Positions 12,962-22,454 of a stretch of 64,000 bases of DNA are shown piece by piece. Numbering within the stretch: the stretch's first letter is position 1; each line of letters starts with the position of its first letter. Source of the DNA: Sanderia malayensis (taxonomy: Eukaryota; Cnidaria; Scyphozoa; Semaeostomeae; Pelagiidae). The translations under genes and the position numbers were made by a program. Under the pieces are notes generated by a model. The model was not told the DNA's origin. It did not search any database and saw only the letters and a list, made by a program, of their open reading frames with translations. Where the stretch lies: positions 1,364,001 through 1,428,000 of the forward strand of contig RQOL01000772.1 in the NCBI GenBank assembly GCA_013076295.1, written 5' to 3'.

Positions 12962-15900
12962 TTATTTGTCCTCATTCTTCGAGTTCATTTTCTTCATTTC
13001 TGTTTCGAGTTCTTCAAGTAGGATTCTTGCATTGTGATTGGTCGGTGCGGCTTTCTGATAGAACTCACGTGCCTTGTCCATGTTCTTCTCCACTCCAAGT
13101 CCATGGTAATACATGTTTCCCAGATTGACCTGGATGAAAACACACTTATATAAGACATCGGCAGTTTGTACCCATAACTTTAATCATACCCCTGACAGAT
13201 GCCTACTAACTATCATCAAAATGCAATGGATTAAAGTAGGTCACGGGGGTGTTGTGTCGCGGATAGCTAATAAATCGAAAAAATGCTGCGTAGAGTGTGG
13301 AGGAGCACTTTGTTTCGAATGTAAAAAAGCATTTTCTATGGAAACATATGACAAGGGCACTTTGTTTCGGACGTAAAAGAGCATGTTCTATAGAAACATA
13401 TGACAAGCTTTTTCATAGACATTCTTCTTTACAGCAGTGTGATATCTTTGTTGTCCAGGTGATGTCCAGCCTCTCTTAAACAGCTGTGATAATGAGTTTT
13501 TCAACTGGACGGTGATTCACTTCTACCATAGAAACCATGATCACAATTTAAGATAAAACAACAGTGGTCATTAGATTGCAATCATATATTGTAGATACCT
13601 GCGCATAGTCGAAGCCTTTGTCAGCTGCAATGCTGAAATATTCTGCTGCCTTTGTCATGTCCAAGTCGACACCACGGCCAGAGAAATAATGAGCACCAAT
13701 GTTGTAAATTGCTGGAACATAGCCTGCAATGAATTAGCAGAGCACGTGTGCATTGGCGCATCTAATAAAAAACTATTTAGCATGGCCAGCGAATAGGTAG
13801 AACAATATAATCAGTACAGCAAAATTATATAAAATATAAAGAGCATTGTAAAAGTTGAAATCGTGATCACAGCTCAAATAGCAGTCATAAAGGTAATATG
13901 AATCTCTTTCAACGGAATAAAAGAGACGCATAAGCTGGGAATCAGAAAAGTTGCTTGAAAAATGCATGCTATAAGTTCGATCAACCTTAGTCAGAAATGA
14001 TAGAGTTTAGACACAGAAGTAATTAGAATGACAAAATCAATGGCCTCTTCAGGGTCGTTACCGAAACAGTGGCATATTCTTTGGGACTTCTTTAGTTAAA
14101 AATCAATAAACGTTATGTTTCGGGCATAATTGTCTCAGAGACTTAGATATCCTTAACTTTAGTTGGCATTTGTGAGAGAAGCATTTGTGAGAGAAGCAAA
14201 GAAAATACCTTTATCTGCGGCCATTTGGTGGTATCGGAATGACTCCTTGTTGTCTGTTTCTATTCCTTTTCCGTTCGTGTAGCAATAGGCTAAGGACATG
14301 TATGCATTTACATCACCTTGAAAGAAAGACAAATAACGTGAAAATATCTCCTTAACGTCGCATGTGAATTAAAAAGTCGAACAGTAGCGTTATCGTGGAT
14401 TTGAAATGAGCGGAACGAGTTCAGGCAGACAAGAGGGATTTCAATCAGAGCAGAGGGATTTCAATAAAAGCAGAGGGATTTCGATCAGAACAGAGGAATT
14501 TCAATCAGAGGAGAGAGATTTCGATAAGAGCAGGGGGATTTAGATCAGAGCAAAGGGATTTCTATGAGAGGAGAGGGATTTCCATCATAGCATAAAGGGC
14601 AGGAATGCAAGTGAACAGTCAAAGGTTTTAAAGAAGTGCACAAGTGAACCTTCATTAACTCCTTTTTTGAAATATTCAACAGCTTTTATATGATTAGCAG
14701 CAACACTTTGGCCTTCCAAATACATCTTGCCTGCAAAATAATACAAACTTTGCTTAATAATATAAACTTTGCTTCTAAATAAATCAAAAATTTGCAAAAT
14801 TTATACGAAGCAGAGGTCTGTTTACCAATCATATTATAACTTTGAAATATCCCATTCTCGGCAGAAATCTATAATAAAATAAGAGAACAATAATATAAGA
14901 GATTTATTTGAAAATAAAGGACTTGGTACTTTGTTTCAATGTAACAAAATAAAATTAAACATCTGTTGTCATCTTCCTATTGCTGTCGTCTTTCTATAAG
15001 GTCTCCATTAACAATACAATAGCAAGCCAAGGTGTTGATAGACAACTTACTGATAGAGACCCACATAACTCTCCTACAGCTCTGTGGCCTCCAAAGAACC
15101 AAACAAAAGCTACACAAAATCTCACTCTGTAACTACAACAAATTGGTGACAGGATATTTAAAACCTAGTCCAGCTACGTATGTAAACAAATGATGTTGAA
15201 TTCTATTCAAATGATGTTGAATTCTATTCCCAAACAATTATCATGAACCCTCCTGCTATTGTTGAGCACAATAACTCCTGCCTTCTGGCATCATATCACA
15301 GATGATGTAGCAAAAATTCATTGCAAATGCATAGACAGAAAAGTATAGAAACAGAGGATGATACACAACACACACAAACAAACCTGATACAATGTGTAAG
15401 CAGTTTCAAAGTTCTGATTCACACCAATGCCAGAATAGTACATGGCAGCCAGAGCAAACTAGAAGTGGACAAGGCCGTCAATCCAAGCATGGATAATGCT
15501 GGAGCAATGGTAATTTCAGATGCACGAATTATAAAATAATAAATTTGAAATCGTGAAAGTGAGCTCGCAAAGTACCTGTGAGTATGGGTGCCCTTGCTTT
15601 GCAAGCTCTGAGAAGATTGCAGCTGCCTCCTTTGGGTCTGCATCAATACCTGCTTGACCTGTGAAGAGAAATATGCAGGCGAGTAAGTGATATTGGAAGT
15701 ATCCAGTAAACAAGCATCGGTTCTGAATCTTGGCATTGGCGATAGATCTGATAGTAAAAAGCTGATTCTCTTCACACCTGTTCTCAGAAGTTGTGCATAA
15801 GAGTATTTTGCATTGATGTCTCCCGCAATTGCTGCGTGTTTAAAAAGAGGACCAGATAGAATGGCTGCCTCTTCTCCAACTACAAATCAAAGAAAAGACA

Positions 15901-17167
15901 ATTTGAATACTGTGGAAAACTTGGCTAAAGACAGGACTGTCCGTGTAGATATAGATACAGACACTGAGATGGTAGCTGAGCATGGGCAGTCTGACCCAGG
16001 TGGCGAAGTGGCGATCGCCACCCGGGCCTTCTGATTTTTAACGTAAAATAAATCTACGGGCCCTTTTCCAAGACTTGGAACACCTTAACCTGGGCCCCTT
16101 CGGTTTGCCAGCCACCCTGCAATTGTGATGCCAGACCGCGCCTGTAGCTGAGCATGTTGATAAGTATTATAAGTATGTGTAGGAACTATAGTCAACTTAC
16201 CCTTATCTTGCAATGAAAATATATCACTTGCTAATATGTATAAATCAGCAGGTTTCACTATAATACAAACAAAGTCAATTTACATTTAGTTTAATTGTAG
16301 GAATTCCAAAAAATATTCCTGCTTTTTAAATTAACCTTAATAAATAATTTTTTAAAGTAGAGTCAAAAATACTAATGTACTTTTAAAAGGGGCTATTTCA
16401 ATCGATTTCAAGACAACAAATATTAGTAATAACACACAATGGTGTTGCTCCATGGAATAGAGAAGGGCTTGGCTATTTTACACTGTGACTTTGGCTATTT
16501 TATTTATCCAGTGTGCTTAAGGTTGGGTAGCAAATGAGCTATGAATGAGCCATACTTTCATCAGCTTTCAGCTTGAACACATCTGCATCCATATGATGCA
16601 ATCTGTGCTCAAATAGAACGTCAAGCAATGCCAACTGTTTGTCAATATCATTTGATGCAATCTTGTTTTCTTCTAATTTATGTCGCAGCATAAGCTTTAT
16701 ATCATCAAAATCTAAGAATTAATGCAAAAATGGAACCACATGCATGAAAAATCTAGATAACAGTATTACTATGCTTCTGGGGCAGAGCGGGGGTAGGGAA
16801 GGGTAGGGTGGGGTAATCTAAGGGTTACATTCAAGGGCTTGGACTTCAATAAATAATGAACAAAGTGTTACATATGGTAACTGTTAACGAAATGATTGTT
16901 TATAAAACCTGTCTGTTTGTCGCTCGAGCTACTAGAATATAGTTTTGTATAGTGTTGGTGAAAATATCTTAAATTCCTCTGCTGTGCCAAAGGTGATGGA
17001 CCAAAATTAAGGAGTTTGCTTGTTCTTGACTCAGGCAAGGCCAAGCTAAGACAGCGTATAGATTGGTTCTGAAAACAAGAGCAAGGCTTCTGAAGTGCTT
17101 GAATACCAAACATCCATCTCTGAGGCCGAAATAATGCTTTAAGTTTAGGAAATCCTGCACAAGCCAT
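12962..17167 (-). CDS. Sel1-repeat protein with mitochondrial-like N terminus, eleven exons
   Basis: Coding exons in transcript order: 17167-16909, 16711-16556, 16257-16201, 15879-15778, 15658-15576, 15458-15384, 14868-14826, 14730-14650, 14316-14209, 13723-13599, 13129-12962. All phases agree and give 418 residues. The N terminus is basic and aromatic with no acidic residue in its first 40 (for example LKALFRPQRW), like a mitochondrial presequence. A mixed helical region follows, then six ~36-residue Sel1 repeats (about 181-396) with the canonical pattern: MYYSGIGVNQN, YCYTNGKGIETD, HYFSGRGVDLD, MYYHGLGVEKN. Exon joins fall within repeats. The tail is charged. Sel1 repeats scaffold protein complexes. 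The combination of presequence and Sel1 repeats recalls the mitochondrial stress messenger DELE1, but I cannot show orthology, so no symbol is given. AATAAA on the minus strand overlaps the stop codon (plus TTTATT, 12961-12966). Confidence 0.85.
14410..14588. repeat. 20-bp minisatellite (GCAGAGGGATTTCAATCAGA)
   Basis: About eight degenerate tandem copies of a 20-bp unit with core GAGGGATTTCAATCAGAGCA. It sits in the intron between exons 14730-14650 and 14316-14209 of the Sel1-repeat gene. Confidence 0.8.
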
Positions 17168-17572
17168 CGTGCAAACTCATTAAGGTGAAATCAATAAAGG
17201 TGGGCGCCACTTCCAACACGCAGGATACAGGACGCAACGCAGCTCAGGACTGCGGGGGTGCAATAAAAAATTTCAGCAGCCTTTTTTCAAGAATTAAAAT
17301 TATTGCTGCTGTGTGTGATGTATAAAAGCAATAATCAGGACTAAAGCATCTAGCAATTGATTAAAAATATATGTTTTGAAATGAGTTAGATGTTAGCTTG
17401 CTTCCATCCTATGTCAAGCGCACATTTTAATTCGATAACCGAATGATTTGCTCTGCCGGCCAATTTCAATTGTGGCATGATGTATGTATGCAGAACGTAA
17501 TGGTATGGTAGATTACTAATATGAAGGATGACTGTATCTGGAGCGTTCATTCCTTTGACCTTATTCTCTTCT
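17168..17572. other. Upstream flank of the Sel1-repeat gene
   Basis: Short region before the SINE head; it should contain the promoter of the minus-strand Sel1-repeat gene. No TATA box or conserved motif stands out, and no gene is supported. Confidence 0.5.
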
Positions 17573-17696
17573 CTTCTGCTAGGAAGGGTTGCTGTGGAGT
17601 ACCGGTAACTTTCCTGCACGCTAACCTCGAGACCGGTGGTTCAAAACCTGGTGAGAACAGTTACTTTGTGTTTTGATCAATTTGTAATTCGATGTC
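17573..17696 (+). mobile_element. tRNA-like SINE head, copy 1
   Basis: A pol III-type internal promoter is visible. An A-box-like TGGAGTACCGG lies at about 17595-17605, and a B box GGTTCAAAACC at 17638-17648, spaced as in a tRNA. The downstream tract TTTGTGTTTTGATCAATTTG is shared with a second copy at 47975-48090, and both copies lead straight into the same satellite. It is a SINE-derived head rather than a functional tRNA, because the stems do not fold cleanly. Confidence 0.6.
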
Positions 17697-18689
17697 CCAA
17701 AGGTGGCCGTGTATGCGCACTGCCATATATAATACTACTGACAGTGGCTGGTATATCAGTTAGAGTTAGGGTTGGGGTTAGGGTTAGAGTTAGAGTGCCC
17801 TAAAGGTGGGTGTGTATGCGCAGTGCCATATATAGGCTGCTGCGCAGGAGTATACATGACGTAATACTACTGACAGTGGCTGGTGTATCAGTTAGAGTTA
17901 GGGTTAGGGCTAGGATTGGGGTTAGGGTTAGGGCTAGAGTCGCCTAAAGGTGGGCGTGTATGCGCACTGCCATATATAGGCTACTGCGCAGGAGTATACA
18001 TGACGTAATACTGCTGACAGTGGCTGATGTATCAGTTAAAGTTAGGGTTAGGGTTAAAGTTAGGGTAAGGGTAAGGGTAAGGGTTAGGGCTAGAGTGCCC
18101 TAAAGGTGGGTGTACATGCGCAGTGCCATATATAGGCTACTGCGCAGGAGTATACATGACGTATTACTACTGACACTGGCTGGTGTATCAGTTAGGGTTA
18201 GGATTGGGGTGAGGGTTAGGGCTAGAGTGCCCTAAAGGTGGGTGTACATGCGCAGTGCCATATATAGGCTACTGCGCAGGAGTATACATGACGTATCACT
18301 ACTGACACTGGCTGGTGTATCAGTTAGGGTTAGGATTGGGGTGAGGGTTAGGGCAGAGTGGCCTAAAGGTGGTTGTGTATGCGCAGTGCCATATATAGGC
18401 TACTGCGCAGGAGTATACATTACGTAATACTACTGACAGTGGCTGGTGTATCAGTTAGAGTTAGGGTTAGGGTTAGGGTTAGGGCTAGAGTGGCCTAAAG
18501 GTGGGTGTGTATGCGCAGTGCCATATATAGGCTACTGCGCAGGAGTATACAATACGTAATACTACTGACAGTGGCTGGTGTATCAGTTAGGGTTAGGGTT
18601 AGGGTTAGGGTTAGGGTTAGGGCTAGAGTGGCCTAAAGGTGGGCGTGTATGCGCAATGCCATGTATAGGCTACTGCGCAGGAACATGCA
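17697..18689. repeat. Satellite of ~130-bp units carrying TTAGGG runs, array 1
   Basis: About eight tandem units of variable length (roughly 100-160 bp). Each contains CCTAAAGGTGGG, ATGCGCAGTGCCATATATAG, a GGCTACTGCGCAGGAG stretch, CATGACGTAATACTACTGAC and GTATCAGTTAG, then a run of one to five TTAGGG-like hexamers. Length variation comes mainly from the hexamer run. The same array type recurs at 48090-48880. The array lies between the divergent Sel1-repeat and MRPL18 genes. Confidence 0.9.
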
Positions 18690-18692
18690 TGA

Positions 18693-19481
18693 TAGACAGG
18701 GTTTTTTTTCAAAAAAACTGGCAAAGTGGCTAACCTCAAATTTTATTTCACATTTATACTAAATCGACTACGGAGATTTCAAATCCAAGATAAAGCAAAA
18801 ATTGAAAAAAGGAGAGAGAAAATTACTTTCCAGGGTTCCAAGATAAAGACTTTCCAGGGTCCCAAGCACCTACCGTCCGACAACAGCGATATATTCAGCA
18901 CAGGGATAATGGAATTGAAGAGGAATTGTTAAGTGATGAAGGTCACATTGAATAAGATGAAGACAGTCAACTTGAAACGGATGAGCGCAACTACATTTTT
19001 TCGGCAGTACTGAGGAGAGTGATAAAGATTAATGGCTTCCATGACATCAACACCCCCCCCCCCTATTTGACCATATTGTGTTAATAAAAGTGTTTTATCG
19101 CTGTTTTGAACATGTTGAAGCTCATTTGTCCACGATATTTCCACTTATTCGTAAATGAGGATGACGTCATGGCGAATGATGACGTCATACCGCAAAGTCA
19201 AAAGTAAGTCAAAAATAATAAATCTATATATCATTCGAAAGCGCTTACTGTGTGCTATTCAAATATATAATTTGTTGGACTGTAGTGGTTACGAGAAAAA
19301 ATTTACGGCAGTACAAACCTCATTTTTTCGAGTTTATGACGTCACCAGAAAAGTAGACTTCCGGTCAAAATTTTTTTGGGCCCATCTTGGATTTGAAATC
19401 TCCGTAGTCGATTTAGTATAAATGTGAAATAAAATTTGAGGTTAGCCACTTTGCCAGCTTTTTGAAAAAAAACCCCGTCTA
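18693..19481. mobile_element. 789-bp inverted-repeat DNA element inserted in the satellite
   Basis: The ends are long inverted repeats of about 95 bp (18693-18790 versus 19386-19481). They contain AGACAGGG at the left end, CCCCGTCT at the right end, and the shared block GGCAAAGTGGCTAACCTC. The flanks match the uninterrupted satellite consensus CATGACGTAAT, with TGA repeated on both sides (18690-18692 and 19482-19484), consistent with a 3-bp target-site duplication. No transposase frame is present, so the element is non-autonomous. The interior carries three perfect TGACGTCA palindromes. Confidence 0.8.
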
Positions 19482-19785
19482 TGACGTGATACTACATGAT
19501 GTAATATTTCTGCAATAATAGATTTCAGCAAATCAATTTTAAATTTTATATAATCCATTTCAAGGGGTTGTAATAATCCCGTGGAACCATGGGTTGTTAT
19601 ACCAAAATGTTGTCAATGCGCTCAGGTCAATGATTGTTGTCTGTGACGTCCAGCACGATGACGTCATTTATGAAAGTGAGAATTGTAACAGTAGCCTCGT
19701 CTTGGTCCAGGTGGAGCGTGGGGGACGTGCTGTGCGTAATTGCAAAAAACAAGAATTTTAGAATACCACTGTTTATTCTTCAGTA
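19482..19785 (+). promoter_or_regulatory. Upstream region of MRPL18 with a CRE palindrome
   Basis: The proximal 300 bp before the MRPL18 start contain a perfect TGACGTCA at 19659-19666 and a variant TGACGTCC at about 19643. No TATA box is evident at the expected distance. Sites of the TGACGTCA type bind CREB/ATF factors in animals; regulation here is inferred from the motif only. Confidence 0.4.
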
Positions 19786-21398
19786 ATGTTCGGTGGTCCT
19801 AAGTCGTGGATTCGTAGTCTTGCTACTGGAGGAAAAGTGATTACTATTTTGCAAAACAGTTCCAACTCTTCTTGCTGCAGACGTATCGAAGTACGATTAT
19901 GCAGCTCTGATTTGAAGCAAAGAGGCCTAAGATCACTGATTTCTCGAGTTGATAGGAGAGTGGGCGAAAGCTTGAAGGAACAGCAATTTTCTGCAAACAG
20001 ATGGAAAATCAACAGAAATAAGGATAAGTATATGACTGCTCTTTCAAGCCCAAGCGTTGACCCAAATGACGAATTTGCAGAGACTCATATGAAAAGCTGG
20101 AATAGGAACCCGAGGAACATGGAACTTCTCGGCTACAACAAACCAAGGGGATACGGAACATTGTATAGAAGACGTGATTTTTGGAACAGGTAATAAATTG
20201 TTCAATGCAGTTAAATGAAACAATGCACAATAGAAGAATAGAATGATGAACAGAGGACAATAGAAGAACAGGGAAAAGAGATCTTTCACACAAGAAATTT
20301 TTTAAAACCTGTTAAACAATCTCTGTTACCAGATGATCTATGAAAGTATATAGTAAATGAGGGTCATTATTGTAGAATATGAAATGTAGGAATTAGACAT
20401 CAGAAAGATCACAAGCACATATCATTCAAATTTATCATTCTTTTCAAGGTTGAATCTGATCATAACAAACAGCCATACCACGGCTTACATTGACCATCAT
20501 ACAGGTGAGATATTGGCATCAGCATCAACACAAGAGTTTGGCATTGCCAGACACTTGTGGAGCAACACGGATGTGAATGCGCTTGTCAACATTGGCAGAG
20601 TGATTGCACAGAGGTGTAAAGAATGCGGCATTGACAGGGTATTCTGGCACATGAAGGCAGAGAAGAAGAAGGAAAAGGTGTAGTAAAATTGTAGCTTGCA
20701 TTGTAATAATTTCTAAAATGTAATTTATAAGTACTTTGATATGTCAGGATTTTGCTAAAAACTGAGGGAAAATGGAAAACAAATTCCAAAACTAGTGTTA
20801 AACTTCCTAATGAAAATTATATCTCGCAGAAGACCTAACTCAATGAGACTAAATGCCTTAATACTGACAACTTGAACTGTACTGTATTGTATGGATTGCA
20901 TTAATGTAAATTTATGTACAAGTCATAGTACATTTAATAGAAAACTATTAGAGGTACTATGAAGCCTTTCAAGGGAAAATGTGTAAATTGTGTAATTCTG
21001 TGCTATAGGTGCAAGCATTTGTGAAAGCACTGAAGGATGAGGGGATGAAATTGCACGAGCCAAAACGAATTGTTCTTCCTCACAGTGTCAAGTCAGATCC
21101 AAGTATGTTGAGTTTTGCTTTGAGCCATGCATGATGTCTTATTCCTAGAGCACTTGATTGAAACATTGTCTCGTCAAAGCTCATAACTTGCTATGCCTAT
21201 AGATCTGGTTGCTATTTTTGCCCTTGCATGTATCAATAGAACCTGTAATGCTTAGAAGGGCACAACATGGACACCTTGGTGTATTTTAGTTCCTAACTAA
21301 TTGTACTTTTCCTTTTTTTCACAGATGAGTTTAGGCCAAAGAAGAGGAAGATCAAGCATTTTTCAGCCAGGATAAAAAGCAAATACACTTACAAATAG
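19786..21398 (+). CDS. MRPL18: Mitochondrial large-subunit ribosomal protein L18 (uL18m)
   Basis: Coding exons 19786-20189, 20449-20677, 21009-21102 and 21325-21398 join in phase to about 266 residues. The protein has a basic N terminus suited to mitochondrial import. It then contains NRNPRNMELLGY (compare NKNPRNLELL in human MRPL18), followed by the L18p fold: RLNLIITNSHTTAYI, an ASAST block, and NIGRVIAQRCKECGIDRVFW. This fold binds 5S-type or central-protuberance RNA in ribosomes; in mitochondria it is part of the 39S central protuberance. The C terminus is lysine/arginine-rich (RPKKRKIKHFSARIK) and extends beyond the human protein (180 residues). A candidate ATTAAA signal follows at about 21418. 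Start chosen as the first ATG of the open frame. Confidence 0.9.
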
Positions 21399-22454
21399 TG
21401 CACTGACTGTGTTTAGAATTAAAAACCTTTGATGAGAATTATCTTAATTACCTTTAACGTGTTGCTATTCTGTTTATGAATGTGCCAGTTTTTAATTTTG
21501 TTTCTTGTGTTTCTTATCTTCTCTCTCTCGAATTTTGTGGTCCTGAAATTGATACAGATTTGTCAATTAGAAGCTGAAAAATCAAGAACAAACACCCAAA
21601 ACTACAAAACGGACAAGGTTGAAAACTTTTTATCCTTCGCGGAAAGTTCTCACGGCCCTTGTAAACTTCCATATGAATGCGATACACCCATTTTTTACAA
21701 GAAACTATGCAAAATCGCCGTACCATAGTTTCTTATCTTTCACCCTATTATTTATGGTACGAAAAGTTTCTTAGCAAGTTTCTTAACACCCAAACCTAAC
21801 TTTCCTTGATTCATCGTCCTTCTCTTTATCTTTTGTCACTGCCAAACATGAATTGCATAGAGAAACAAAAAGAAATGCAAATTCCATCGCAAACAACTAA
21901 ATATCCTTTAAAATGTAACTAGGAACAAAAAACAAAACTAAACACGCTAGACAACATAAAAAGTTTCTTAACTTTTTTTGATCACACGATACCTCCTACC
22001 AAAGTTTGTTAAGTTTTGAAAATATGGCCCTACAGTTTTTTATAAAAAATGGCTGTATACAAGTAAGCGGGTAAATCATGGTGCGGAGTTTCGAGTTCTT
22101 TTCCAACAGCAATATTCCATGGTCATCAACGGCAAAAATCGGTTTGTATTAATCAATAATAAATGTACAGTACCGAAGTGCCATTGAACACTTCGTTATT
22201 CAATAGGCGTGTAGCTAATTAATATTAAAAAGGATAATAGCGTTTAGAACGTCACTATGTTCGCATAGCATTGGGTGATTTGGATCTCGAGGAGCGGATG
22301 CGAAAAAGGCTGAGCTTGAATACCCTTTCACACGACAAAAACTGATGAGATACAAATAGATACACCTGGAGATTAGTGCGAATTTACTTGGAGTTAAATA
22401 CGCATTGCCAGTCTAGGTTGAATCTGTTAAACAGGGTGAAGCTCGGAGCCGAAA
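21399..22454. other. Intergenic between MRPL18 and the dehydratase gene
   Basis: About 1 kb between two plus-strand genes. An inverted match is visible between AGTTTCTTAGCAAG-like and GAAACTTTT-like tracts, but no gene, RNA or repeat array is supported. The right part should contain the promoter of the downstream gene. Confidence 0.5.

Noticed and set aside
15051..15109. 59-nt possible exon in the Sel1-repeat gene
   Set aside because: Breaks phase. Skipping it joins two half-repeats into a perfect Sel1 repeat (TLYQ + ISAENG).
17573..17650. Functional tRNA gene
   Set aside because: A and B boxes are present but the acceptor and anticodon stems do not pair convincingly, and a diverged twin sits before the same satellite. 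Better explained as a SINE head.
17760..18640. TTAGGG runs as a chromosome end
   Set aside because: Hexamer runs are short and embedded in a longer satellite unit, with ordinary genes on both sides. Interstitial, not telomeric.
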